Source of the DNA: Spirodela intermedia
Taxonomy: Eukaryota; Streptophyta; Magnoliopsida; Alismatales; Araceae
Assembly: GCA_902729315.2 (NCBI GenBank)
Contig: CACVBZ020000003.1
Location: forward strand, 1-64,000
DNA: 64,000 nt
Reading direction: 5' to 3'
Positions 1-12,985 of the stretch are shown here, piece by piece (position 1 is the stretch's first letter; every line of letters starts with the position of its first letter). The translations under genes were made by a program, and so were the position numbers. The notes beneath the pieces were generated by a model. It did no database searches. It was not told the DNA's origin and worked only from the letters and a program-made list of their open reading frames with translations.

Positions 1-50
1 TTACTGATATAAATATATTATGATGGATTTAAAGAGTTTTTTATTTCATG

Positions 51-300
51 TATCAAAAGACTCGGCTGTTCTCTTCGCTCCATCCAACTTTGCCGAGGGA
101 TTTTTGGTGGGTAGCTCACCCTCGAGCTCTAAGTCTGTCACAGTGCTTCTTTTTGGTGTTCCACGGATCCTGAAAGTACTGCAGGTTAGTATCCAGGATC
201 AACTTGTTTTGGACTACAATCAGATGTGGAGGCCTAATCCGTCCATCCTAATCTAAGCAAAAAGGAGCGGAGGATACAGGTAAGAACTGAACGGCAGGAC
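51..300. repeat. degenerate repeat just upstream of the CofD-like gene
   Basis: Bases 181-283 resemble 2299-2395 inside intron 3 of the downstream gene. They share the core ttggactacaatc and the flank ctaatctaagc / ctgatctaagc. Bases 51-66 (tatcaaaagactcg) also match 1923-1937. By eye the pair is roughly three-quarters identical over about 100 bp, so it is probably an old transposon-derived dispersed repeat. I recognise no family and no coding capacity. Confidence 0.5.
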
Positions 301-325
301 GAGGTTGTAGGACGGGGAGAGAGTT

Positions 326-3300
326 ATGGCGGATAGATTGGTGGGACTTGGGGTTCTCCGAACCCCTCCGCCCTTCGTGCCCAAGTTCCTTTCGTCGCCC
401 CCGTTCCCGCCCCTCAGAAGCGGGTCGGGGCCCTCGCCCTCGTCGCCTGTCACATTTCCCTGCCCCGGAAGAAAACCCAACTCTTCATGCTCCTTTTGTT
501 CTACCAGGTATCTTCGGTTCTCCCGTCGCATGGCCTGCCGCTGCGGAGACTCCTCTCGCGCGGCGCCGTTATCGAACGAGAACGACGACCAAGCGCAGCC
601 TTCACTTCTGGTGTTCTCAGGTCAGCAGCATGGCTGGCTTTCGAATCCCAGAAAGCGAAGTTCGATTTGTTGTTTCGTAGTTGTGTACCGGTGATCATTA
701 GCAACGCCTAATCTTTTGTGCATTCGACGCGACTCTATTCTTTTTCGACGTGACAGCGAGCGTGGCATTGTACTGTGCCGATCCTCCTTGAGATGGAAAT
801 GAAAGAGGCCAGTCCTCAGTTTCTTTCGGAGATATCTCGTTTTCCACATAGCGCTCTGCATTCTTGCTTCATCCTATCCCTCTTTTTAAGCTGCATTTGC
901 GCGAGAATGGGAAATTTAATGTTCATTTAAATGAGAGGACCACCTCATACCTAGGAAGGGATCGAAATGACGTGAACATAATGCTGGGTTGATTTTTAGT
1001 TTTATTTTTTAAAAACTCTGTTAGGGATATCTTGGCACAAAAAGGTATACTATAATACGAACTATCAGACCTGCTTTCTCCATCGATACATTTTATTACT
1101 CTGTTTCTTATTTAATGATCACATGTTGAGATCCTATTGAAACAGTTTTTTTATTTGATATTTTTTCAGCAAATGCTTGATGAAAGTAAGCCATCTCATA
1201 GTGTAATGACATACCATAATATTTGAGGATTTTTTTCTTGAATACTAATCCAGGACTTTTCTATACCTTCAACCCCAATGTGGGCTTTTGTGCACACCTT
1301 CTACTCAACTCCAGTATTAATAAAAGTCACTCCTTAGGTATCCAAGGATAGCTTAGGTCTTTGTTCTTAGGTTGAAAAATTGCGTGTAATTTTTTAAGCT
1401 TCCCTCATTGGTTAAGCAATTTTCAATAGATGGATGCTACATGCCAATGCTTTCAATTGGCAACGGTTTTTGTGTTGCTTCCATTGATTTTCCTAAGCTT
1501 GTTATCCGAAAATTTCTCAGTAAATATTTATTTTACTGCTGCTAATATCGTTTTCTTGGTTGATTTCAGGGGGCACTGCATTCAATGGTGTTGTAGAGGA
1601 GTTAAAGAGGGTAACAACTCGTGTAGCACATGTTCTTCCTGTTTCTGACGATGGAGGAAGTACTGCCGAGATAGTTAGTGTGCTTGGTGGGTTAATGGAT
1701 TCTTATGTTACCAATATAAAAAAATTATAATGGATTTTGAGATTTTTTTATTCCTTAACAGAAGGTACATTTAACAGGTATTTTACAGGTGGACCCGCTG
1801 TTGGTGACATTCGGTCCAGATGCCTGAGATTGTCTGACGAAAGTACTTGCGAAGCTCTTGCTGTCCGTAGGCTTCTTGGGCATCGGCTACCTCATGATGC
1901 GGTACTAGCTAAAAGAGAATGGTATCAAAAGACTCGAACTTCTTTCTTTGTTCTATCAAACTTTGGGGTTCTCTTCTTGTAATACCTTGGATGCTCTCTA
2001 TGAAATTTCAATAGGTTTCTATTCCTTCACACGAGCTATTCTTGGACACCAATACTTTAAACGAGGTGTTACTTGGTATCTTTCAATGTCAGTGCTGGAT
2101 GGTTGTTACTAACGTATATGTGGAAGATGATCCTGACTGTAGCAAAAGCATAAATCGTAGTGTAGTGGCACTTGGTTGCATATTTACCCGAAAAATGTGG
2201 TCATAGTTTGCCAAAAATGCTTTGCCTGCTTGCCCTTGATGCTCGTGACAATCCTTTAGTTGAACATCTGAAACTGCATTTTTGAGAAAGGATTTTTGGT
2301 AGGCTAGTATCTGGAGTCAGTTCGTTTTGGACTACAATCGGATTGGATGGCGAATCCAGTCATGCTGATCTAAGCCAGAAGGAAGGGAGAAAAGAAGTAA
2401 TAACCGAGCAGATGGAGAGGAAGAAATGGAAAAAGGAGAGAAAAGAAAGAGCAGTGTGGATTAAAATGAAGTAAGAAATTTAGGTAGGAAAATAGAAAAA
2501 GGTATTATCTAAATGTAGCTAAGATTTGCTATCAGATATGTGGTGGTTGCTGGATATGAATAAGCTAGTTCTTTCTGTTACTTGGCCAAAACAACTTTAA
2601 GTTTTAGTTGTCTTTTTAGTCACAGCATATATAAATCGTTGCAGCAAAAAGTGGAACAGTGGCTTACTCTTTTTTAATCCTTATATACTTGATTATTATC
2701 TTCCTGAAGAAAGGGCATTGAACATTAATGATACAGACAAATATGCGAATGATGATTCTGGTGATTCTTTTATGCAAAATTAGCTATTTTTTTCAATATT
2801 AAAGTATCAGCTTCTGATTCTTTTAAAGATAAAAAGATTATTGTGATCTATTTTGGCAGATGGCTTAGTATAAAGAGTACACCTTTTACAATTTTTTATC
2901 ATCCCAATGATGCAGTACTAAGAGGAATTGTATGCACATGAAAACTGGGGTGTATGTTTCAGCCCTTGCCCCTGGTACACGGGGAGGATTCTTGCCTTCA
3001 ATGAGTCCTGAAAGTTCTAACGCACCCAATCATGGAATGTTTTTTCTTCTTGGTTTTGCACGGTTGTAGTGTTTTTTGGTTTGTCCCCGCTGAAGGTTGT
3101 CTAAAGAAAGGGAATAAATTTAAAGTCAGTTTGCTTATTGTTGAAGATTTGTTTCATGTACAATTATATATTCAATCTAGCACCTTTGCCATCATATCAT
3201 GGAGCTTCTATCTTATGTTTTAGTTTTCAATGCTTGAGTTGTCCCTGTCACCTGTTATTTCTGATTTTTTCTTTGCTAAACCGTTATTTTATTCTGAAAT

Positions 3301-6300
3301 AAGAATTGCTCTAATGGTCTGTAAATGAAAGATGGGTGGCTGGTCCACAGGTTTATTTTCGTACTCATGAATATAAAAGTTATATCTACAAAGTTCTGAA
3401 CTTGTGGGCTTGATAGTAGATTAGGAGATAACACGCAACAATATCTATTATCTGCAATGATCACAAGCTCCACATATTGTGGTGAAACACCTCAGTTGGC
3501 CTTTTATACTTCTTGGATCTGTCAAGTATAATTGATGGTTTTTGTGGCGTTTTTCCTTATCTTGTTACAGTCCTACTATGGCCCTGCTTTGCAAATTACT
3601 ATCGTAATTAGTGAAATTTTCTACTCTGAGCCTTTTGATGTTAAGATAGTAGATTAAGTGAATGATACGATTATGCTGAGCTGCAAATTTGGCAGGTATG
3701 AAATTGTGGAAGGGCTTCACTTCCTTTGGAAAGATGTATCACAACCCTACAGGGAAACGATACGTGCATTTCTGGTTTATTTTCAAAATGAGGTATTTAA
3801 TAGATTTGGTTATTGGATTAAATCTGTTACATTTTAAGTGAAAGTAAGAAACTTATACAAAGCGTTCCTTCATGGCTTCTAGTAAATTCTTCTATAGCTT
3901 TTTTGTAATAATGATTGTTCACTGAATGCTTTCCTTTCTGTTTCATTCTTTTCCTTGTAAGTAATCAGTAGCAACTAATTGTAAGATAAGGATGCAAAAG
4001 GGAGGTGGTGCATGGTCTGGCGGGACAAAGGTTTTATGGCTGACTACCTGAAACTGAGAACTGTGTAATGAAACAATTTTAAAGTTAGATTGTTGGGATG
4101 TCTTTCACGTCACTCCACTGTTGTGTTCCCTCATACCATTCTGCTCCAAGTTTAGATGTTTTTTTCTTCTAAATTTTAGTTTGATGCTCAAATGTGTCTT
4201 TTGTTTTTCAAAGGGTTTCTTTTATATTTTCCATCAATATAAGCATCTTTATAGATCGAATGACACCAAACAGCATTTTAGTTATTTTACACGTTTTTTT
4301 CCTTACCGATGGCATCATATCTTATCTGAAGTAAATTTTTATTTTAGGTTTAAACAACGACTGTGTACCTGATATTCTTTTTTCTATGTTCTGTGGGTTT
4401 CTTAATGTGGTGCCTATTCTGTTAGCATGTTACCTAAAGTTTTTGGGCTTCTGTGGAATTTATTCTACAACAACATTTTTTGCAGATACTCCGTCACTCA
4501 AGTCAATACTTTTGTTTCAGTAATGGCAGGTATTTCTCATTTTCTTAAAAATAGAAATATGATTTTATAGGTCTCCCTTTTCATTATATCATGACATAAA
4601 AATGTCTTAAAAAAATGTGTTTGAAGTCTAGTGTGTGAGACCCAATGCTTGACAATATCTCTCGAATATTATCAGATAAGGTGGTATCATTAGTTCCATG
4701 GATTATCGAAATTTCCAAATTCTTTTTCGATCTTTCTATAGTGGAGCCATTGTTTTCTCTTTCATAACTTGTTTCCAGGAATTCGTGCTCTATTGTTTCC
4801 CTCTACATCGCTTTCACCATCCTAAGTCCTCATTGACTGTCAATTACTCAGCCTACTGATAATATTAGGGTATCCATGCACTTCAATCTATTGTATCTCT
4901 TCCTGAGAAATTCCGTCATCCGTGGTTGCAGAAATTGCGCATGTAGGAGTGTATCCCTTTGCTGACTTTCTGAAACATGGCTACTAATATCTGTCTTGCT
5001 TCGCAACTGGTCATATTTTGAAATGTTTAGGCTTCAAATCAGAAAGTTTGATGCGATATAAGATTTTAAATGGAACCACCTGCCTTTGGCTTTAAAGAAA
5101 AATTCGTCTATTTGTCTATTTTTAAAAATGACGTCATCATTTTTCTTAAATTATGAAAAATGCCATAAATATTGAAGTTTATGGTGGGTAAGATCTTTCT
5201 GCTCTAAAGGTTTTGCATGCAGATTATCTAATCTTAGAAGCTGTTACGATCCCCTCCTCACCTCTCAGTCAATGAAGGTAAAATGTCAATGGATTCAAGA
5301 AAAAATGTAACAGAGAAAAACAATGTAACATGTGGGAATTAGTTCTCGAGAATTCCCCACTCTCCAGTCTTATCTCTCTCTTCTTCCAAGATACCCCCCC
5401 CTTATTCAGAAGGAAAGGGGTATTTATACCGTTCATCCCCACTCCTTCCCAAACGTTCAATGTGGAACCTTCTAGACTATTTGCTTATGATGAACATATG
5501 TTTTGAAGGGTACCATATCAAAAGCTTGTTGCTTTTTTGAACTTACAAAAAACGAATTTGATTTTTATATTTTCAACCAAGTTTTTTTATGTTGTGGACG
5601 ATGTAAATAGATTAGGCACTATAGCTACTGATCTTGACTGGTGGAAGATTCTCTTACCATGTATCTTGTGGGCTGTAGGGAAAAGAAATACAAGATGATT
5701 AGAACAACAGTCGGATTGTTTGCTTTTAACTAGTCTAGAGTAGTAAAAATGGATAGTGGCATTCCAGCTTGGTAGATACACTTGACCAAGAACAAGAACA
5801 ACCTGCTTTCTGGGTTTCTCCTTTTTCCCTTAGCATCTTACTACGTGAGAGTGGGATTTTCGTTCTATTGCTTATCTTGTTTGCTTCGATTTTTTTTCTG
5901 TTTAGTTCTTTTTATGTTTTTCTTGGTTTAATATGATTGTGGCACGACCTCCTGAGGAAAAAGTCATGGAGACGTCATCTAGCCGTTTTATGTGCTTGTA
6001 TGAGCGTAGTTCGACTTTTATTTCTGTTTCATGTTTTATCACTGCCATCTCCAAAACCTGTTAAGGGAAATGCTTGCATGAACGTCACTTCCACCTTTAC
6101 ATTTAAGCAGCAAGAGGACCTTAAGTCGAAAAATTAAGCCCTAGTGTTTGGCAACTTGCTTGGAACTTAGTCCAATAACGCTGAGATTGATCAATTTTTC
6201 AAGGTTCCAGTCCTCTGTTTGCATAGTTGAAGCCTTTTGAAAGGTAATTGAGGTCTTTTAAAAAGAACTTTTCCTATTTTTTCATGCTATGTCAAAATAT

Positions 6301-9300
6301 GAAAAATATTCGCATGTGTTGTCTTAGCTGCCTACATATTAGTGGGCCGATCAATGTATAATGTGTTGTTTCTATTTGAACGTGAGATATCATTTCTAGA
6401 TGTCCTGACCAGTTGTTATCCATTTTGCAGCATTGGGAACTTCTTCTTTGCTGGAGCTCGGATATTCTTCCAGTCTTTGGATGCTGCAGTCTTTTTGTTT
6501 TCACGTGTTTCAGATATTCCTGCAGAAAGTCTTGTCCTTCCTGTTGTCTCCACCAATGATAGGCTTACGTTGGGATGTGAGTTATGGGTATGCTTTTTGC
6601 CTTTACCTTGTTTACCAAAATGGTAAAAAAATGTCATGCATTTATTATGATCTTTGTGTCCTATATTATCAGGATGGAACTATAATACGGGGACAAAACG
6701 AAATATCGCATCCAACTAATGGATTGTTGGAACCAATAAATAAGGTATCAAACGCAGAGAGGTAGTCCATGTAACATGTGTACCTTCCATATGCTTTCAT
6801 TTTTTAGAAAATGAAATTTTTTCGAATAAGAATAATTCAGAACTGCGTTTATGGGGAAGGTAAGAAAAGGTCATCATTGTATTTTGGTTATGCCTCTTAT
6901 ACCTCTGAGCTGCATAAGTTACCATTCTGGTTCTGCATATGTTAATTACAAGGCATGAATGTCAAGTGGGAATTTCCAAAGAAAATGGACAAATGATCTC
7001 AAGAATCGGGATATAGCTCCAGTAGGCATACAGTCTAAACCATTGCAATATCTTACTCACATAGTTCACTAAAGTTTCTCTGCCCACGTTTCACGGATGC
7101 ATTTCCTACTTGGAGTTTGAGGATAGTTTAGTTGTGAAATTTAGCTGTGAAATTACCATGAGGGGCAATTCCATTCTAATCTAGTGGTCGAGAATCTAAT
7201 ATAAATAGTGAGATTTCAGAAGGAATTTTCGAGAATTCGTGTCGGTTCCCAGTGAACACCTGTGATTAGATTTTTAATGGTGTGATGTACTGAAAAGGTC
7301 ATCTGGCTGACAAGATTAACTGAAAAATATGTTTTGGTGACACGTCAACCTGAACACCACATTTGTTACGTGGAGAGGCTGAAGACCTACTCTACTAGCC
7401 AGGATATGATGAAATCAGTTGATGTCTAATACGAAGGAGTTAACCAACGAATGGTTCATTTCATTGCCTGCCAAACCTACTGTTTTGCCTCAACCTATTC
7501 GGTTTGTACACATGTCAACCTATTCGGTGTGGACACATAAATAGTTTGTCGTCCATTGCTTATCTATAGTGGTATAACTTTGACATTGATTTTGTTAATC
7601 GAGTTTTTACCTTATTTCAGGTTTTTGTAGTTGTAATATTTTACTAATTCAAACATTTGTTAGTTTGCTGCTATTTGCTTGTAGTTGATATCCCTGCTTG
7701 CTGTCTCTTTGCATTAATCTTTTCACATGTATGTAGTGGAAAGATACGAAATTGCATCCTCTGTGCATGAAATTTTAAACACCCTTGTTTGTTAGGTGTT
7801 TCATCCAAGTATTATTTCATGTTTAGGAATCATCAACTGCAGCACTGCCATCAAGAATAAAGCGAGTCTTCTACATGTCTAGTGAGGGCAGCAACTTACT
7901 GCACGAGGTCAATGAGATGCCCCTATCTGCTCTTTTTTTTAACGTCACCTCTGAGGTTTTATTGATGTGTTCGAAACATATTCTTCTGTTGTATATCATG
8001 CGCCAGTTCTTACGATTCTTCTTATTAAGTAAAATTTTCATTCCAAATATTATTTTTAGGCATAAAATCTATGCTTGGTGTTCTGGAAGGTAGTCACAAA
8101 CTATTTATGATGAATTTCGGAGAAAAATATTCCACCTAGCTGAATCTATGATTGATATTCTTTTCACTGGTGTCGGATGGAAGCATATTGAATTGAGAGC
8201 GGGCTGAGTACATCTCAAAAGGAACGTGGGTTTAGGGTCGTGATCAAGTGCCAAAAACCACTGGCCAATGAAATTTCCCGGCTTCCACAATAAGAATGGA
8301 GGGATTTATGAGACTCACATGTCCTCTTTGTTAATGAAGACTTGGCAATCATGAGCGATATTAAGGAACATGAAGTGATCGAGGGTCGTCATGCCTGATG
8401 GTCATTAAATGATTAAATATGTCCCAAAAAGTATCCACATCAGCCTATGCATTGACTTAGTGAACTTGTTGGCGCCTTTTGGGTACTGAGTGTAGTGTTC
8501 ATTCCATCTTCTTATTGGGTAATCTTTTGCTTGTCACCCGCATGTTTGGTTGTTTTTTGTTTGTTCATGGTTTTAGCTTGGAAATCGAATTGTTCTCATG
8601 CCATTAAAGAGGATAGGTAAACTTTTGTATATTAAGGGGGTAAACAACTTAACTGGTTCAAAGTAATCATGTAGGACTGGGAAAAAGTTGTAGAAAGAAT
8701 ACTGTGCTCGGAGCTTAATATAGATTCATTGCAGTACCAAGCAACGTAAATATTTTCTCCTGTTGGTTTATTTTAATGTGCTTGGCTACTACTCTATCAA
8801 AGCTACTATGAGCTATTTTCCTTATTTCTTTCACTTCCAACAATCTATCACTGATATGGCTTATAGGTTTTCCCTGTAGCCAACCCTATTGTCCTGGAGC
8901 AATTGAGTAAAGTCGATTCTATTGTGTACGCTATGGGCTCCCTTTTTACTTCCATCTGCCCGTCATTGGTAAATCTCTCTTTTTGATTGCTTAAATATGA
9001 CGAATTGGACTCTTTGATATATTATTTCAGTTTGTTGGTGTATTTGTGCGTCCATACATATGCGGCTGTTATTATTGAAGTACAATGCTTTAGAAAGGCG
9101 TAGGTGGAGCCTGATTTCGAATCCAATCTTTATGACATCAGGAAACCATGAATGTGATGTTTTGGTATGCACGATGTATTCATTTGGGATTAGAATAGTG
9201 CGCTGTCCACCAAAATAACCACGAGTCCCAAAATACTCTATTTCATATAGAATGTTGTTTATTTGCATTCTGGTGACATATGTGGGTGATCCTATCTCTG

Positions 9301-12300
9301 AGATCGAAAATTGTAGGTATGGAGGCTTAGACCGTTTACAGACTTTTTTTGCAAGTAAACAATTGAAAAAGAGATTTCTTAAGACAAATGTTTCCAACAA
9401 TTTGCTAGTTTGTTGGATGCTAAATGAAAACCTATTGGGTTTGATTTTTTTCTACCTTGTTACTTTGGTTCTAGATTCTTGTAAAATGAGCTTAATTATG
9501 AACACAAGAGATGCTAATTCCGCGTGATGCTAGTGCAAACTGGAAAGGATGACGAGAAGACGACCATCTGGATAGTGGTATGAATGTACAATACTCTTAA
9601 AAATAAGGGAGACGATTGATGATATGTGATGACGCATGTCACGCAGTATGAAATTCCACGGCTGAGCTTCTCCCAATGGTTGAACACGAGGTAAAGCAGA
9701 TGATGGGAAATGTAGATCTATTGCAAAAGGGTGTTCATTGTTCATTGCTGTGTAAAAAATATGGGAATAGTTGATGTATAGTTTGGTGGATGGTAAACAT
9801 GTAAAGTAAATATGTGGCTTTCTTTTATCATAGTGTACTGTTTGTGCTGTTTTGTTTTCTTCATTTTCTTTTATGTTCCATATTTAGATTAGTTTATTTA
9901 ATAAAATAATAACATAAGTGACCTTCGAAAATAATATATTTGTTGGTCAGCAATTATCGTTAGAGGTTAGGGTGCATCAATATAGAGGAAAACTCAGAGA
10001 AATGTTCAATTTTTCTGAACGTGAATTTCCGTGAAAGCTAAGTGACAGGGAACATGTAAGATGTAGTCATACTTAAAAAGGTGCAATTAAGAAACCCTGC
10101 ACCTAATAATGTGTTTATTTGAAAAAAGTTAACATAATGATCGTACTAAGATAAGCACCGTAGATAAATCTTAAAGCATTCTTTGTTTTAGTGTGTTCAT
10201 ATCCGGGAAGAAGAAAGATGATAGGAAGAGTGAGGAGGTGGTAAGGCATTTATGATTGTTGGTGCAGGTCAAGTCGCTAGGTCATTGTATTAACAGTCGG
10301 CAGCATCCATGGGACTGGCTGTTAGCAGCAAAGAATCATGAAGGGATAAATGCTTTTTCTTAAACTAGAGTGAAAGGAAGATGATTTGAGCTTGACGCTA
10401 TGGTGTGGAATCAGTAAAAATGCATACTACTCGTGCACATGCGAGCTTTTGATTAAAACCGAGTGGATCTAAATGGAAAAAAATTACCGAATTGGATTCT
10501 TAGATTTTCAATTAAACTCATGATGTATTGCTGGAATGTTAATCGTTGACCTTATTTACTACGGATGTCTAGATCTCGCGAAAAAAAGTTGAGGAGAAAT
10601 ATTGACATTTGACGCCGGGTAAACATGGTTTAGTTTCCATGGCTTCCCATGGCACTTCAGTTTGGGTATCCCATCCTAAAACTGTCCATTATCCTTTCAG
10701 ACTCTTAGGTTTCAATGTCGATTCCAAAGGCAGTCAAACAGCTTGTACATGGTGATATGTATCAATGACATCCTTGTTGTGAATTTCATATTTGTTCTGC
10801 TAATCAACTACATAATACCGAGTTTTTCTTTTAAGATTTTGAATTTTGTTATAGAGGCTTCATTTTAATTGCCACCTGGTTAATAAGGGCATCTTAAATT
10901 GATTTCCGTCAGATAATGAACAACTATTTTGATTGTTGATGTGACATCAAAGTTTACTTGAAAGCTAATGTTCTGCTCACTTTTATTTAGTTTATTATTA
11001 TTGTAATTATTTTTTTTACTTAGTTTTCAAAGATCAATCTTTCGCTTACATTTAGTGATTTCAGGTGTTGCTTGGCATCGGTGAGATTATTTCATCACGA
11101 TCTATTCCGAAGGTATTTTTTTTAATGTTGAAACTTTAATTAGTTTAAATTCTGTCCTTTTCAATTTAGTTTTCTTTTCCAATAATTTTGCTTCTTATTT
11201 TGGTGTTTGCTTGACCATTATATTATAATAGCTTGATTGGAACGATTGAGAAATATCCATGGTGAACGCGCAAATTGGGTTCGAGCCAAATTGCTTTCAA
11301 AGTGCTCTGATCTCCTATCTACTTGCCCTTGTGGAACTCATTCACATGACTTAATTGTCCTTCCTGTTCACGTCCCTTAAATATAGCACATCATGCCTTA
11401 CTGATTTGTATCATTGTAGCCCTACTGATTTCGTTTCTCTTCTCGAACACAGCTCTTACCTCCACAAAATTGAACGGAAACTAATATGTTGAAGTGTCTA
11501 AATATGAGAGACAATTGTCTGAATGGCATATCGTAGATTAGTTACCCAGGACCCAGGTGGCTCATTTCGACTAAGTAAACTGCAAATTTTTCGAATAAAT
11601 GCTGCTTGGAAGGACTCGAACTATGGTCAGCTAAGGTATCCAGATTAAGACGGTGATTGCCCAGAGTTTTAACTTAATTGTTTTGTGTGGTGCCCATGCA
11701 GAACATGGCGAAGTTTTAAAAGTTTCATGGGAGGGATTTCTGCTGTTGACAGAAATTTATGCTATTTAGTCCTCTTACCTGGTCTCAGCGAAAGAATACT
11801 TTTTTACCTATAATTGGCAACTATCCTGTGGAGCAGATCCCTTGTTCATTGATTCAGTGGCCAATATTTCTTGTAGGTCCTGCTATTAAACGGGTCACAT
11901 GACAGGGAAACTTCTGGTATGTCAGCATCCGACTTCGTAACTGCCATTGCGAATGCACTAGACAGAACCTATGGGGACCCCCAGAAAAGGTTAAAGAAAC
12001 TTGTAAGTGTACGAGTACCATGCTATTGTTTTCTGTGGAATACGGATACTTTCTTTTCTTTACTTTTATTCGTTGTTTATTGCTCTCAATGATAAGGAGA
12101 CCCATATAGCTCAATGAAAATACTCATCATTACCTTGCTTATCTTCCATTTTTCTTTGATTCGCGCTTCAGCACTAGAATAATTGGTGATACATCTGTCA
12201 CATTTCAGTGAGTAACTATAATTCTGTCCTTTGTTCATGCACAGCCTGGTGAATACGTCAACTCATTGTTGGTGCCAAGAGGTGGTCAAGTGCCCGTAGA

Positions 12301-12842
12301 TACCGAGTGTTTGGCTGCTCAGGGAATTTTTCATGTGGTACTGATCAAATTTTCTTTTTTCTGGTACATTGCATAATTACCTTTGTCTTTTCCGTTGACC
12401 GAACATGCAGCCACCTGGATAGATAATTCTAGTGAATCGGTTCAAACACAACTGCTCAGCAGCTGGTAGAGTAAAATATACATCAGTTTGATGCAACTTA
12501 GTTCTTCATTATGGATCATGATGTGGATGCGTTCTGGTTTGATGATCATGCCTTGTACATCCTCGACGTTAAGTCTTCTGACAGTCCCGTCCCTCTTTTC
12601 TCATAGAAAGAAGGTTCAATGCTCGCAGTTGTTTGCCAGACCTCGTGGGTCTTACTGTTCTAGGTTCCAAGACTCATTGCTTTGGTTCATTTAACCCACG
12701 TGTTTGACAGCGTTATTTCTCCATGCAGGTCACTGTCGAATCTATCCTGGACCCAAAGTTGGGAGTAATATTTGATCCAAAGAGCCTGGTTGAAGCCCTC
12801 GTTAATCTGATCAGAGAGCGAAAATACTCACGATTGAGGTAG
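326..12842 (+). CDS. CofD/YvcK-like (UPF0052) family protein, 13 exons
   Basis: The exons, inferred from GT-AG sites and reading frame, are 326-620, 1570-1686, 1789-1921, 3696-3792, 4486-4529, 6431-6587, 6673-6744, 7827-7907, 8867-8968, 11065-11112, 11877-12002, 12245-12337 and 12729-12842. They sum to 1479 nt, or 492 residues plus stop, with every junction in phase. Residues 1-94 are rich in Pro, Ser and Arg and look like an organelle transit peptide (inference). The core then begins with LLVFSGGTAFNG at 94-105, the nucleotide/phosphate-binding GGT motif of the CofD/YvcK fold. Later motifs are VSDDGGST, GDIRSR, FFFAGAR, YAMGSLFTS and LLNGSHDRET. Known relatives include bacterial YvcK/CofD proteins (2-phospho-L-lactate transferase fold, cell-envelope and gluconeogenic regulation) and uncharacterised plant and yeast proteins. 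The plant substrate is unknown. Intron 9 is about 2.1 kb, and introns 3 and 5 are also long. Family call is strong; exon edges are good by phase; localisation is a guess. Confidence 0.9.
2299..2400. repeat. intron 3 copy of the upstream dispersed repeat
   Basis: This is the partner of the 181-283 sequence, lying in intron 3 of the CofD-like gene in the same orientation. The same intron starts with another match (about 1923-1980) to 51-105. The intron may therefore hold an element spanning about 1923-2400, of which the upstream locus keeps only the ends. No ORF or terminal repeat is visible. Confidence 0.45.
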
Positions 12843-12900
12843 ATTCAGCGTCAAAATGTCTCAAGAGTGGCCTTCTTGCTCGAGTTCTCAGCATCTGATT

Positions 12901-12985
12901 TGAAGCCCCGAAGCCTCCTGAAGGGCAGCAGAGGACGATCCCTGTATGGTGCTTCGGGGCCGAAGCCCCGAAGCCTCCGTGGGGA
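12901..12985. repeat. short GC-rich repeat with perfect hairpin just past a stop codon
   Basis: The string gaagccccgaagcctcc occurs at 12902 and again at 12962. The second copy forms a perfect 10-bp stem (12951-12960 with 12965-12974) around a CGAA loop. It lies 60-130 bp downstream of the CofD-like stop codon, so it is likely within the 3' UTR. Its role is unknown. Confidence 0.6.

Noticed and set aside
8963-9400. Minus-strand 145-codon frame inside intron 9 of the CofD-like gene
   Set aside because: AT-rich intron sequence, no family resemblance, and no splice partner seen.
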